From: Eggerthellaceae bacterium
GTDB taxonomy: Bacteria; Actinomycetota; Coriobacteriia; Coriobacteriales; Eggerthellaceae
Reading direction: 5' to 3'
Length of the DNA stretch: 14,626 nucleotides
Assembly: GCA_900753095.1 (NCBI GenBank)
Contig: CAADXT010000100.1
Coordinates: 1-14,626 of the forward strand
Both the position numbers and the translations under genes were made by a program. The notes under the pieces were generated by a model. The model had not been told where the DNA came from, did not search any database, and saw nothing but the letters and a program-made list of their open reading frames with translations. Positions 1-7,831 of the stretch are shown piece after piece (within the stretch, counting starts at the first letter, position 1; every line of letters starts with the position of its first letter).

Positions 1-3000
1 GCCGCCGCTTCACCGGAGCCAGCCCCGGCCCCTGCAACAGCTGCCGCCGGCTGAGAGTCGATCAGGGCATGCGCCCCGCGCAGATCCTCCAAGTACGCCT
101 GCGCATCGCCCGGGTCGTCGTCGATAGTCTCGTCGCCCAAGTCGACTTCGCGCGGAACGCGGCGATACAGAATGTCGTACATAACCGGCACCACATACAG
201 CGTCATGAACGTTGCGTACAGCAAGCCGCCCACAACCACTACGGCCATGCCGCGCTGCATGGAAGCACCCACGGCATCGCTGAACACCATCGGCAGCATG
301 GCGAAGATGGTGGTGATGGCCGTCATCATGATGGGGCGCATACGCGTGCGGCCCGCGGCGACCAAAGCATCGTGCTTGCCCATGCCGCCGCGCCGCAGCT
401 GGTTCACGTAGTCCACAAACACAATGCCGTTGTTAACCACCGTGCCCATCAGCACCGCAAAGCCCAGCAGCGAAAGCATGCTCAGCTGCTCACCCGCAAC
501 CACCAAGCCGAACAGGCCGCCGGTAAACGCCAGGGGCACCGTAAGGATAACGATGAACGGCGAAAGCAAGCTCTGGAACTGCGCCACCATAACCAGGTAA
601 ATCAGCACGAAGCCCAAAATCAGCAGCAGCGCCATCTGGGAAAGCATGGTGTTGATGTTCTCCAGCTCGCCGCCGGTTTCGATGGTGTAGCCCTCGGGCA
701 ACCGGTACGCGTCGAGCTTCGTCTGCAGATCGCGCGCCAGCAGCGCATTGTTGTAGCCGTCTTCCACGTCGGCCTTCACCGTGATGGCACGGGTCGAGTT
801 CATGTGGGTCACCGTGTTGGAGGCAACGCCCTTCTCCACCGTGGCGAACTCGGAAAGCTTATGCGTGACGGTGTCGCCCGACTGCTGGTTGGTTATCTCA
901 ACCTCGGTGTCCAGCAGGTTGTCGGCGGTTATCGGGTTGGTCTTGTCCACCACCGAAACGTCCATCTTGGTGCCGTCGAGCGTCATGGAGGTGGCGCTGG
1001 TGCTGTCGGTGAGCTTCTTCGCCAAATCGCTGTACAGCTGGGCCACGGTGTAGCCAGCCTTCGTCAGCTTGTCGCGGTCGATAACCAGGTGCAGCTCGGT
1101 GGCGGCATCTTCCATGCCGTTCTCGATTTCCGTATAACCCGGCACCTGGCCCACGATGCCCATCACGTCTTCGCTGATGCGCACCAGCTCATCCTGGTCG
1201 GGGCCCTCGATCTGAAGCGAAAGGCCGCTGCCCGTCATCGAGCTCATGGCCTCAGAGGAAGAGGCGTCAGTGATCACCTCGCAGTCCAAATCGGCCGTCT
1301 GGCTCTTCAGCTGGTCGAGGATGGAAAGAACCTGGCCTTCCGTGGTAACCGAATCGGCGGTTTGCACGTAGAAGGTGAACATCTGATGCATGGCGTCGTT
1401 ATCGCTGTTGCTGGAAACGTCGGAAGACATCATCGAAACGGTAGAAGTGCCGTCCATGGCTCCCACGAACTCCACCCCGTCGATGCTCATGGCAATGTCC
1501 ATGACCTTGTCGGCCGTGGCGTACGCGGTGTCCTTATCGGTTCCGTCAGGCATGTTCACCGTTACGTGCGCGGTTTTCGACGTCATCGTGGGAACCATGG
1601 TAATGCCCATGTTCACCACGCCGACCACTGCAACGCCCAGCAACGCCACGGAAACCACCAGCGGGATGGCCTTGTGGCGCAAGAAGAACGCCAAAGAACG
1701 GGCGTACTTCGTCTGCAGCTTCTCGAACCAGTTGTTGCGGCGCGGCACGTAGTTCTTGAACAGGAACGAGGAAGCCGCGGGCACCATGGTAAGCGCGATA
1801 AGCAGCGACGCCGTAAGCACATAGGCAATGGTGAGCGCGAAGGGCAGCATCATCTGGTTCACCATGCCCGTCGTGAACACGATGGGCAGGAACACGCAGA
1901 TGGTGGTGAGCGTGGAGGCGATTACCGCGCCCGAAATCTGCTTAGCGCCCTGAACGGCCGCACGCGCCGGCGCAATGCCGCGGCTGCGTAAGCGGTAGAT
2001 GTTCTCCAGCACAACAATGGAGTTGTCAACCAGCATGCCGATGGCGATGGAAATGCCGCCAAGCGACATGATGTTCAGCGAAATGCCCGAGAAGTACATC
2101 ACCACCAGCGCGCACAGCACCGAGAACGGGATACTGAACGCCATGATGAGCGTGGGACGCCAATCACGCAGGAAGATGATGAGCACTACCACGGCCAGCA
2201 GCGCACCCAAGATCAGCGACTGCAGAATGGAGTTGATGTACAGGGCGATGTAAGAGCCCTGGTCGCTCACTACCGTCAGGTGCAGGCCGGGGTTCGCCTT
2301 CTCCAAGTCGGCCAAGGCGGCCTGCGTTGCGGTGGAGACATCGCTCGTGGAAGCCGTGGAGTTCTTGAAGATGGAAAGCAGCACGCCGTCTTTCGCGTTG
2401 ATGCGCATGTACTGGTCGCCCACGTTGTCCACTTCGGTGATCTCGGCAACGTCGGAAAGGCGGATTTCGCCCACACCGTCAACGTCGGCCAAGAGCAGCG
2501 AGCGCAAGTCGGAAAGCGAGGTGAGGTTGTCGCCCACGCGCAGCAGCCACTGGTCGTCGGAGCCGCTGTCCAAGTAGCCTGCGGGCATCGAGAAGTTCTG
2601 GGCCTTGATGATGCCGGCAAGCGTTTCCTTGTCCACCAGCGCATTCACGTTGGCCTTGGAAAGGGCATCCTCGCGCGAGCTTTCGTACTGCGAGCGGGCA
2701 TCGGCCAGCTGCTGCTTGTTGGAATCGATGGTCTGCTGGGCGCTGGCCAGCTGCGCGCTGGCGCTGCCGAACTGTGTGGCCGCCGTAATGGAGCCCGACT
2801 GCACCTGGGAAAGCTGATCCTGATAGGCGGTAAGCTCGCCGGTCGCCGTTTGCGCCTGCTGGGCCAGCTGGCCAATCTGCGCCTGGATCTGCGGGTTCGT
2901 GCCGCTTGGGTCGAGCGCCTTCATCGAGGCAATCTGCGCCTGCAGCGCCGTGATCTCGCTCGTTTTGCCGGAAACGGCCAGCGTCAAGCCCGATGTTGCC

Positions 3001-3743
3001 TGGCCCAGCTGATCGCTCGTTTCCTTCTGCTGCTGCTCAAGGGCGCTCTTCTGGCTGTTCAACTGGTTTTCGGCGTCGGCAAGCTTCGCCTCGCCTTCGT
3101 CGATGCTCTTCTTGGCGTCGTAGAGCTGCGAGTTCACGCTGGCCAGAAGCTTGTTGTTGATGTCTTCGATCTTGCTGTCGGAAAGGCGCACTTCAACGGA
3201 CTTTTCCGCTGCGCCCACCGTGGAAACATCGGCAACGCCGTTCACGCGCTCAAGCTCGGGGATGGCCTTGTCCTTCACCAACGTGGTGGTGTCGTAGATA
3301 TCGTGATCATCGTAGGAAGCGGCAACGTACAGGGTCGCCATCATGTCCATGCTGATTTCCATGTAGTTGGGGCTGCCCGCAGTTTCAGGCAGCTGCGAGA
3401 AAACCTCGTTCACCGCAGAAGAGGCCTTCACCATGGCCGAATCCATGTCGGTGCCGTCCTCAAACTCAAGGAACACCATGGAATAGTTGTCGGCACTCTG
3501 GCTTTGGACGGAGGAAACGCCGCTTACCTTGGAAAGGGAGCCCTCCAACACATCAGTTACTTCCGACTCCACCTTTTCGGCGCTGGCGCCCGGGTCGGTG
3601 GTGATAACGGCCAGATACGGCAAGTCCATATCGGGCAGAAGGTCGGTTTTCATCTTGGTGAGCGAAACACCACCCAGAATAAGGATGATGATCACCGCAA
3701 CCGTAATAATGTACGGCTTCTTAACGCTAAAGCGGCTAAGCAC
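1..3743 (-). CDS. RND-family efflux permease (AcrB/SwrC-like), 3' end outside window
   Basis: Proton-driven membrane exporter of the resistance-nodulation-division superfamily. About 1247 codons are visible and no stop is reached. Start is GTG at 3743, chosen because AAGGGAG lies 5 nt upstream and the reading MLSRFSVKKPYIITVAV fits the family N-terminus. One membrane helix (about residues 9-27) is followed by a large outer loop, helices 2-6 (about 500-660), helix 7 (about 688-708), a second large loop, and helices 8-12 (about 1033-1205). TM4 has GMLVDNSIVVLEN with D573 at the proton-relay position (DN instead of AcrB DD). TM10 has MGTVVNNGIVFVDY at 1099-1112, with Asn where AcrB has its key Lys. 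Between residues about 205 and 350 the first loop contains a long Gln/Ala/Ser-rich coiled-coil insertion that is absent from classical AcrB. The tail after TM12 is acidic, then Ala/Gly-rich. No adaptor (MFP) gene is seen in the window. Substrate cannot be told from the sequence. Confidence 0.95.
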   Translation of the reverse strand, partial: MLSRFSVKKPYIITVAVIIILILGGVSLTKMKTDLLPDMDLPYLAVITTDPGASAEKVESEVTDVLEGSLSKVSGVSSVQSQSADNYSMVFLEFEDGTDMDSAMVKASSAVNEVFSQLPETAGSPNYMEISMDMMATLYVAASYDDHDIYDTTTLVKDKAIPELERVNGVADVSTVGAAEKSVEVRLSDSKIEDINNKLLASVNSQLYDAKKSIDEGEAKLADAENQLNSQKSALEQQQKETSDQLGQATSGLTLAVSGKTSEITALQAQIASMKALDPSGTNPQIQAQIGQLAQQAQTATGELTAYQDQLSQVQSGSITAATQFGSASAQLASAQQTIDSNKQQLADARSQYESSREDALSKANVNALVDKETLAGIIKAQNFSMPAGYLDSGSDDQWLLRVGDNLTSLSDLRSLLLADVDGVGEIRLSDVAEITEVDNVGDQYMRINAKDGVLLSIFKNSTASTSDVSTATQAALADLEKANPGLHLTVVSDQGSYIALYINSILQSLILGALLAVVVLIIFLRDWRPTLIMAFSIPFSVLCALVVMYFSGISLNIMSLGGISIAIGMLVDNSIVVLENIYRLRSRGIAPARAAVQGAKQISGAVIASTLTTICVFLPIVFTTGMVNQMMLPFALTIAYVLTASLLIALTMVPAASSFLFKNYVPRRNNWFEKLQTKYARSLAFFLRHKAIPLVVSVALLGVAVVGVVNMGITMVPTMTSKTAHVTVNMPDGTDKDTAYATADKVMDIAMSIDGVEFVGAMDGTSTVSMMSSDVSSNSDNDAMHQMFTFYVQTADSVTTEGQVLSILDQLKSQTADLDCEVITDASSSEAMSSMTGSGLSLQIEGPDQDELVRISEDVMGIVGQVPGYTEIENGMEDAATELHLVIDRDKLTKAGYTVAQLYSDLAKKLTDSTSATSMTLDGTKMDVSVVDKTNPITADNLLDTEVEITNQQSGDTVTHKLSEFATVEKGVASNTVTHMNSTRAITVKADVEDGYNNALLARDLQTKLDAYRLPEGYTIETGGELENINTMLSQMALLLILGFVLIYLVMVAQFQSLLSPFIVILTVPLAFTGGLFGLVVAGEQLSMLSLLGFAVLMGTVVNNGIVFVDYVNQLRRGGMGKHDALVAAGRTRMRPIMMTAITTIFAMLPMVFSDAVGASMQRGMAVVVVGGLLYATFMTLYVVPVMYDILYRRVPREVDLGDETIDDDPGDAQAYLEDLRGAHALIDSQPAAAVAGAGAGSGEAA

Positions 3744-4023
3744 AGCAACTCCCTTGGTAGAGCAATTAAAGTAGGTTTCGAGTGAGTGCCGAGCGGGGTT
3801 TTGGGCCCCTATTCGATTTACAACACAAACAGTTGGATTTTATCCCGCATTTCACGCTTTTTTGGGTGTGATTTTGCGAAGCGGCAGCCGTTCACGCCGA
3901 ATACACACGGCATGGCAATTAATTGGACAACCAGCCCCATTTGTTGATGTCCGAATGGCGGCCAAAGAAACAAGGGCAACGCCCTCTGAACGCCCAGCTG
4001 CCCCTGCAAGAAAACCACAGTTT
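3744..4023. other. Divergent intergenic region between RND gene and SOS operon
   Basis: This stretch separates the minus-strand efflux gene from the plus-strand polymerase operon. The RND ribosome-binding site (AAGGGAG on the minus strand) is at its left end. A GGGG/CCCC inverted repeat lies near 3796-3810, without a following T-run. A minus-strand TAAAAT near 3838-3843 could be a -10 box, but I see no convincing -35. Open frames exist on both strands, but none has a ribosome-binding site or a recognisable protein. The plus-strand frame that continues into the polymerase gene runs through the operator and promoter, so it is not considered coding. Confidence 0.5.
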
Positions 4024-4052
4024 GTTCTATTGCAGAACAAGAACATCTGTTC
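4024..4052. promoter_or_regulatory. LexA-type SOS operator, with adjacent inverted half-sites
   Basis: GAACATCTGTTC at 4041-4052 matches the core of the Gram-positive/actinobacterial LexA box (CGAAC-N4-GTTCG). With flanks it reads AGAACATCTGTTCG, one mismatch in the ten defined positions. It sits just before the -10 box of the polymerase gene, where a repressor would block transcription. A second, inside-out pair GTTCT-N5-AGAAC lies at 4024-4038, and another GAAC half-site at 4061-4064, so five GTTC/GAAC half-sites fall within 41 bases. Y-family polymerase genes are classical LexA targets. The match to the consensus is seen; binding is inferred. Confidence 0.75.
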
Positions 4053-4059
4053 GCATAAT
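4030..4059 (+). promoter_or_regulatory. Candidate leaderless promoter of the polymerase/YolD operon
   Basis: CATAAT at 4054-4059 is a good -10 element and ends 6 nt before the ATG at 4066, so transcription would begin at or next to the start codon. TTGCAG at 4030-4035 is a weak -35 at 18 bp spacing. No Shine-Dalgarno sequence precedes the ATG, which fits a leaderless message. The LexA-like box lies between the two elements. Confidence 0.6.
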
Positions 4060-4065
4060 AGAACT

Positions 4066-5418
4066 ATGATTTCCGGAGAAGAAATAGCAAACAACCCAAG
4101 CGCACGGAGCGACGAATGGGCGCATACCTATATATGCATTGACCTGAAAACGTTCTATGCCAGCGTGGAATGCGTAGAGCTCGGGCTCGACCCCTTCACC
4201 ACCAACCTGGTAGTGGCCGACCCTTCCCGAACCGAAAAGACCATCTGCCTTGCCATCACCCCAGCCATGAAGCGCCTGGGGATCCGCAACCGCTGCCGCG
4301 TGTTCGAAATCCCCAAGGGAATCAAGTACAAAACGGCCACGCCGCGCATGAAGCTTTATATGCAGAAGTCGGTCGAAATCTACCGAATCTACCTCCAACG
4401 CGTATGCCCTGAAGACATCCACCCCTACTCCATCGATGAATGCTTCATCGACGCCACCCCCTACCTTGCCCTATACGGGCTAACCGCAAAGGAGTTCGCC
4501 CAGGAGCTTATCGATGCCGTTATGCGGCAAACGGGCATAACGGCCACTGCAGGCATCGGCTCGAACCTGTTCCTGGCGAAGGTGGCGCTCGACGTTACCG
4601 CAAAGCACAGCCCTGACAACATCGGCGTGCTAAGCCAAGCCTCGTTCAGGGAAAAGCTCTGGCACCACACGCCTCTTACCGACATATGGGGCATCGGCCC
4701 GGGAATCGCCGCGCGCCTTGAACGCTACGGCGTGCACGATTTAGCCGGCATCGCCGCCATGAGCAAGCAGGTGCTGTTCCGCGAGTTCGGCGCCAACGCT
4801 GAGTTCCTTATCGACCACGCAAACGGCATCGAACCGTGCACCATGGCGCAGATAAAAGCCTACAAATCGAAGAGCACCGGCATCGGAAACGGCCAGGTGC
4901 TCGCGCGCGGATACTCGTACGAGGAAACGCGGCTTATCCTTCAGGAAATGATAGACGGCTTGGTGCTCGACCTTATCGAAAAACATGCGGCAGCAGGCGG
5001 CATATCGCTTTCCGTGGGCTACGAGAAAGAGGCGGGGCAAACCCTCAGCGCAGCAGCCTCCAGCCGCAGTGTACGGCGCTTCCCCGCAGGCCACGGCGGC
5101 GGTGCACGCAAGCTTAGCGGGAAAACCGCAAGCCTGAAGAAGATATCCGCCGCCTTCATGGGCCTTTACGAGGAAACGGTGAACCCCGCCCGCAAGGTAA
5201 GGAGAATCAACATCGGCCTTACCGGCCTCATGCCCGAAGAGCTTGAGAAAATCAGCCTGTTCGACGGGCCCGAGCTGCAGCAAGAGCGCCAAATGCAGAA
5301 AACGCTGCTGGCCGTGAAGAGCAAGTTCGGCGCCAACGCGCTGCTACGCGGATCAAGCCTGCTCAAAGCCTCCACCGTGCACGAGCGCAACGAGCAGGTT
5401 GGCGGCCATCGAGCCTAA
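4066..5418 (+). CDS. Y-family DNA polymerase (UvrX/UmuC/DinB-like), SOS-regulated
   Basis: Translesion DNA polymerase that inserts nucleotides opposite damaged bases. The 450-residue protein starts at ATG 4066. Longer in-frame starts upstream would translate the operator, and the -10 box points to this ATG. The palm motif ICIDLKTFYASVE has catalytic D26 and aromatic Y31 beside the nucleotide site. The second catalytic motif YSIDECFID has D124 and E125. The segment GITATAGIGSNLFLAKVA and the helix-hairpin-helix-like DIWGIGPGIAARLERYGV follow, then a little-finger domain with an FDGPELQQE segment near the C-terminus. Its length is close to UmuC and B. subtilis UvrX rather than the shorter DinB. 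A YolD-like gene follows after 21 nt, the usual arrangement for the UvrX/YqjW subgroup. All catalytic residues are present, so the enzyme is probably active. The exact subfamily name is inferred. Confidence 0.93.
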   Translation: MISGEEIANNPSARSDEWAHTYICIDLKTFYASVECVELGLDPFTTNLVVADPSRTEKTICLAITPAMKRLGIRNRCRVFEIPKGIKYKTATPRMKLYMQKSVEIYRIYLQRVCPEDIHPYSIDECFIDATPYLALYGLTAKEFAQELIDAVMRQTGITATAGIGSNLFLAKVALDVTAKHSPDNIGVLSQASFREKLWHHTPLTDIWGIGPGIAARLERYGVHDLAGIAAMSKQVLFREFGANAEFLIDHANGIEPCTMAQIKAYKSKSTGIGNGQVLARGYSYEETRLILQEMIDGLVLDLIEKHAAAGGISLSVGYEKEAGQTLSAAASSRSVRRFPAGHGGGARKLSGKTASLKKISAAFMGLYEETVNPARKVRRINIGLTGLMPEELEKISLFDGPELQQERQMQKTLLAVKSKFGANALLRGSSLLKASTVHERNEQVGGHRA

Positions 5419-5439
5419 CCAGCCAAACGAAGGAGCCCC

Positions 5440-5817
5440 ATGGAATACAACCCCTACGACGAATGGCGCCGCATTGCGCCCGATGAACGCGCTCGCCAAT
5501 TCATGCCCTTCGCCGCCTTGCGCGGCTATTACGGCCTAATCCGCGAAGCCGAGTACACGCCTGAGCCGCGCCGCCCCCATACCGAAGAGCATTCGCGCGC
5601 CTTAAGCGAAGCGGCTGCCCGCATCCGCAACCGGGATCTGGTCCGCGCGGTGTATTACAACGGCAACGCCTACGTTTCCATAACGGGGGTCGTGTCGCAG
5701 ATAAGCTGCGAATTGCGCACCATACGCATCGTAAAAACCACCATCCCCTTCAAAGACCTATGGGAGCTTGAGCTGCTTTCCGCAAAAAACATGCAGCGCC
5801 AAACGCTCGCCAAATAA
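5440..5817 (+). CDS. YolD-like protein, partner of the Y-family polymerase
   Basis: Small 125-residue protein whose conserved core ERARQFMPFAALRGYYGLI (residues 16-34) is the signature of the YolD-like family found next to UvrX/YqjW-type polymerases. The C-terminal part (about 68-115) predicts short beta strands, including AVYYNGNAYVSITGVV. AAGGAG lies 5 nt before the ATG. The gene begins 21 nt after the polymerase stop, so the two are almost certainly one SOS transcript. YolD-like proteins are thought to help or regulate the cognate polymerase, in a role comparable to UmuD, but the mechanism is not settled. No terminator hairpin with a T-run follows the gene. Confidence 0.85.
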   Translation: MEYNPYDEWRRIAPDERARQFMPFAALRGYYGLIREAEYTPEPRRPHTEEHSRALSEAAARIRNRDLVRAVYYNGNAYVSITGVVSQISCELRTIRIVKTTIPFKDLWELELLSAKNMQRQTLAK

Positions 5818-5892
5818 GGCGCTGCGGCCCTGCGCGACGAAAACCCACCCCGCCGCACAGGCATAAAGCAACAAAACGGTAAACGCGCTAAG

Positions 5893-5908
5893 GCTTTCAC
5901 GTGAAACA
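5893..5908. promoter_or_regulatory. parS-like ParB-binding site
   Basis: GCTTTCACGTGAAACA agrees with the bacterial centromere consensus TGTTTCACGTGAAACA at 14 of 16 positions. The core TTTCACGTGAAA is a perfect palindrome and only the outer two bases of one arm differ (the G at position 2 is lost). The site lies between yolD and the gtrA-like gene, ending 23 bp before the likely -10 box of that gene. In bacteria this palindrome is normally bound by ParB/Spo0J and loads the chromosome-segregation complex. Functional status here is inferred. Confidence 0.6.
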
Positions 5909-5931
5909 AGCCCCTCGCTCGCCGCGCACCT

Positions 5932-5937
5932 TAGAAT
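5932..5937 (+). promoter_or_regulatory. Candidate -10 box for a leaderless gtrA-like transcript
   Basis: TAGAAT matches TATAAT at five of six positions and ends 7 nt before the ATG at 5945. This again places the transcription start on the start codon. No good -35 element is seen at the expected distance, and there is no strong ribosome-binding site. The parS-like palindrome lies immediately upstream. Confidence 0.45.
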
Positions 5938-5944
5938 CGAAAGC

Positions 5945-6349
5945 ATGAAAGAATCAAGAAACACATCTACCGGAACCAAGCAATTCGCAAAGCAGGCCGT
6001 AACCTACTACGGCGTTTCCATTCTGCAAACCGTGCTGGAATTTGCGGTATTCGCCCTTTTGCAGGTGGTGGGCCTTGCCACCAGCACAGCAAATGCCATT
6101 GCCGTGTTCTGCTCGGGCTCGTTCAACTTCCTCATGAACCGCAACGTCACGTTCCGCGCTTCCAGCAACTTCTGGCGCAGCGTGGCGCTGTTCGTGTGCC
6201 TGTACCTGTGGAACTACCTCTTCGGAACCTGGTTCATTGGATGGGCAGCAAGCACTTTCGGCTGCCCCGAGATGCTCGGCAAATTCATCACCATGGCCAT
6301 GCAGGGCATATGGGGCTTCTGCCTTTGCAAGTGGGTAATTTTCAAATAA
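5945..6349 (+). CDS. GtrA-family small membrane protein
   Basis: A 134-residue polytopic membrane protein with four predicted helices at about residues 22-41, 45-63, 78-99 and 111-130. Between helices 2 and 3 it carries GSFNFLMNRNVTFR (58-71), which matches the FxxNRxxTF signature of the GtrA family. Family members are thought to move or present undecaprenyl-phosphate-linked sugars for decoration of cell-envelope polymers. There is no glycosyltransferase or flippase partner next to it in this window, so the polymer cannot be named. Length is typical. The final codons overlap the end of the convergent ATPase gene by 8 bp. Start is ATG 5945, supported by the -10 box and by the polar N-terminus before the first helix. 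Confidence 0.85.
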   Translation: MKESRNTSTGTKQFAKQAVTYYGVSILQTVLEFAVFALLQVVGLATSTANAIAVFCSGSFNFLMNRNVTFRASSNFWRSVALFVCLYLWNYLFGTWFIGWAASTFGCPEMLGKFITMAMQGIWGFCLCKWVIFK

Positions 6350-7706
6350 GCAAGTATTTCCATGCTGGAATGGCATGGATAGTCCCGGCGGAAGTCTGGA
6401 ATTCGGCTTCCTCGTCCATCGTTACGATAACGGATTCCGCCATATCAAAACGTTTCATGGCAGCCTCCAAGGCTTCTGTTTCTCGCTTTCTCGTCTTCCC
6501 GTCTTCCAAGCTAACGCTCACCTGAACAAGCTGAACAGGCTCCAACAAAAGGGCATCACCCACAACAAAATTAACCTCGTGCGAGCGAGACCCTTCGGAA
6601 ACAAGCAAACGAGAAACCGATCCGTTGCGAACACTGTGCACGGTACGACGCAAGGCGTCAAACACCGCCGTTTCCAAACGCTGTCCTAAATCAACTGTCG
6701 AAGCTGGAGCAAAAGCCGCAAAAAGACCAGGATCTACGGCGTACACCTTTGAAGAAGATCGCGGATTGTCCGCCAAGGAGCGCGAAAATTCAGAAACAGA
6801 AAAAAGCAGGTAAGCGTCTTCGTAGTACGCCAGCAGATTGCCCAACGTTTCACGCGAGACAGAAACCTGGCGGCTTTTCAGCTCACCATACACTTTGCTA
6901 ACGGAAAGCTCCCGCGCAGAAGATGCCAAGCAACGAGAAAGAAAAAGAGAGGCCACCCGTGGGTTCCGCAACGAGTAGCGTTCTACCACATCCATGGCAA
7001 CCGTGCGCGAAGCGTATTCCTGCAATAGCATCATCGCATCGGCTGGACCCAGGGAAAGCGGAGCGATGAAACCCCCTCTTGCCAAGTACTCTTCCAAATA
7101 ATGTCGTAGTATCGCCTTGCCCGAGGACGAAAAACCTCCGTCAACGCGTAGAGCTTGCCCGCCGCAGAAGCGAACAAACTCAGAAAAGCTCATTGGAAAC
7201 AGTTCCTTCACCAAAGAACGCCCTCGGAACTCAGAAGAAAGTTCCGCCGATAGCATTTTCGAGGAAGAGCCTGTTACATATATAGTTGCCTTCAAGGAAT
7301 CGACCATTCGCCGAAGCGCCACACCCCAATCGGGAACTTCTTGCACTTCGTCGAGGAACAAATAAACGCCCGATTCGCGAGCCTGCGGGTGCAAAGCATA
7401 GAACGTATCAAGAAGATCACCGAACAAGCTAGAGCTATAGGGTTTCAGCCGCTCGTCTTCAAAGTTGAAATAGAGAATTCGATCCGAGGGAACTCCGCTT
7501 TTCAGAAGACTGCGCATCTCTTGGTATAAGCGATATGTTTTCCCGCAGCGTCTCATACCAACCACAACATTTACCAAGTTGCCTCGTGCAGGCTTTTGGA
7601 CTGAGCCGAGGCTTAAATCGCGCTCGAAAACCTCAGGAATACCCTGCTGCTCAAAGTCTTTTAGCTTCTCTTCAATAAACGCATTGAACGACACACCGGC
7701 CACCAA
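6342..7706 (-). CDS. AAA-type ATPase with C-terminal DUF4143 domain
   Basis: A 454-residue protein of the ATP-binding AAA/DUF4143 family, whose biological role is mostly unknown. The P-loop is the family's variant GMRRCGKT at residues 50-57. Walker B is VYLFLDEVQ at 114-122 (D119, E120). The segment YVTGSSSKML (143-152) and FRGRS (160-164) provide the sensor and arginine region. The DUF4143 part spans roughly 205-405. Start is TTG at 7706, with GTG at 7703 and 7694 as alternatives; none has a strong ribosome-binding site. The gene looks less GC-rich than its neighbours, and such ATPases are often found in accessory, transferable regions, so acquisition is plausible. Its last 8 bp overlap the end of the gtrA-like gene. 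A three-unit palindrome array lies directly upstream and probably controls it. Confidence 0.88.
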   Translation of the reverse strand: MVAGVSFNAFIEEKLKDFEQQGIPEVFERDLSLGSVQKPARGNLVNVVVGMRRCGKTYRLYQEMRSLLKSGVPSDRILYFNFEDERLKPYSSSLFGDLLDTFYALHPQARESGVYLFLDEVQEVPDWGVALRRMVDSLKATIYVTGSSSKMLSAELSSEFRGRSLVKELFPMSFSEFVRFCGGQALRVDGGFSSSGKAILRHYLEEYLARGGFIAPLSLGPADAMMLLQEYASRTVAMDVVERYSLRNPRVASLFLSRCLASSARELSVSKVYGELKSRQVSVSRETLGNLLAYYEDAYLLFSVSEFSRSLADNPRSSSKVYAVDPGLFAAFAPASTVDLGQRLETAVFDALRRTVHSVRNGSVSRLLVSEGSRSHEVNFVVGDALLLEPVQLVQVSVSLEDGKTRKRETEALEAAMKRFDMAESVIVTMDEEAEFQTSAGTIHAIPAWKYLLI

Positions 7707-7714
7707 CCTAGTTT

Positions 7715-7807
7715 CTTGTCTTCTAAAAGGACAAGTTAAGTGTATATCTTGTCTTCCTGCGGGACAAGTTTTAGCCCTATCTTGTCTTCCAGGAAGACAA
7801 GATATAC
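7715..7807. repeat. Three 21-bp palindromic units at exact 33-bp spacing (operator-like array)
   Basis: Units at 7715-7735, 7748-7768 and 7781-7801 each have arms CTTGTC and GACAAG around nine bases, and all begin CTTGTCTTC. They start every 33 bp, leaving two 12-bp spacers of different sequence that both end in TAT. Unit 3 is a perfect palindrome with 10-bp arms and a single central base. In addition, 7742-7759 and 7790-7807 form an 18-bp perfect inverted repeat (GTATATCTTGTCTTCCTG and its complement) that spans units 2 and 3. The array ends 8 bp upstream of the TTG start of the ATPase gene. It lies about 30 bp beyond the nitrilase stop. It resembles a multi-site operator or a recombination/binding site more than a terminator, because no T-run follows. 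Confidence 0.85.
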
Positions 7808-7831
7808 GAATCAGGGCACCCCTGTTGCCCC

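Noticed and set aside
69..3785. Long plus-strand open frames at 69-1991 and 2280-3785
   Set aside because: They lie opposite the RND gene, are full of His/Arg/Gly low-complexity sequence, lack ribosome-binding sites, and are side effects of GC-rich codon use on the other strand.
3862..4065. In-frame N-terminal extension of the polymerase
   Set aside because: It runs through the LexA-like box and the -10 element, has no family similarity and no ribosome-binding site.
4027..4422. 131-codon minus-strand open frame opposite the polymerase start
   Set aside because: It is the mirror of the polymerase N-terminus and crosses the SOS operator; no family similarity.
7715..7801. CRISPR array
   Set aside because: Only three palindromic 21-bp units with 12-bp spacers; spacers are far too short, and there are no cas genes.
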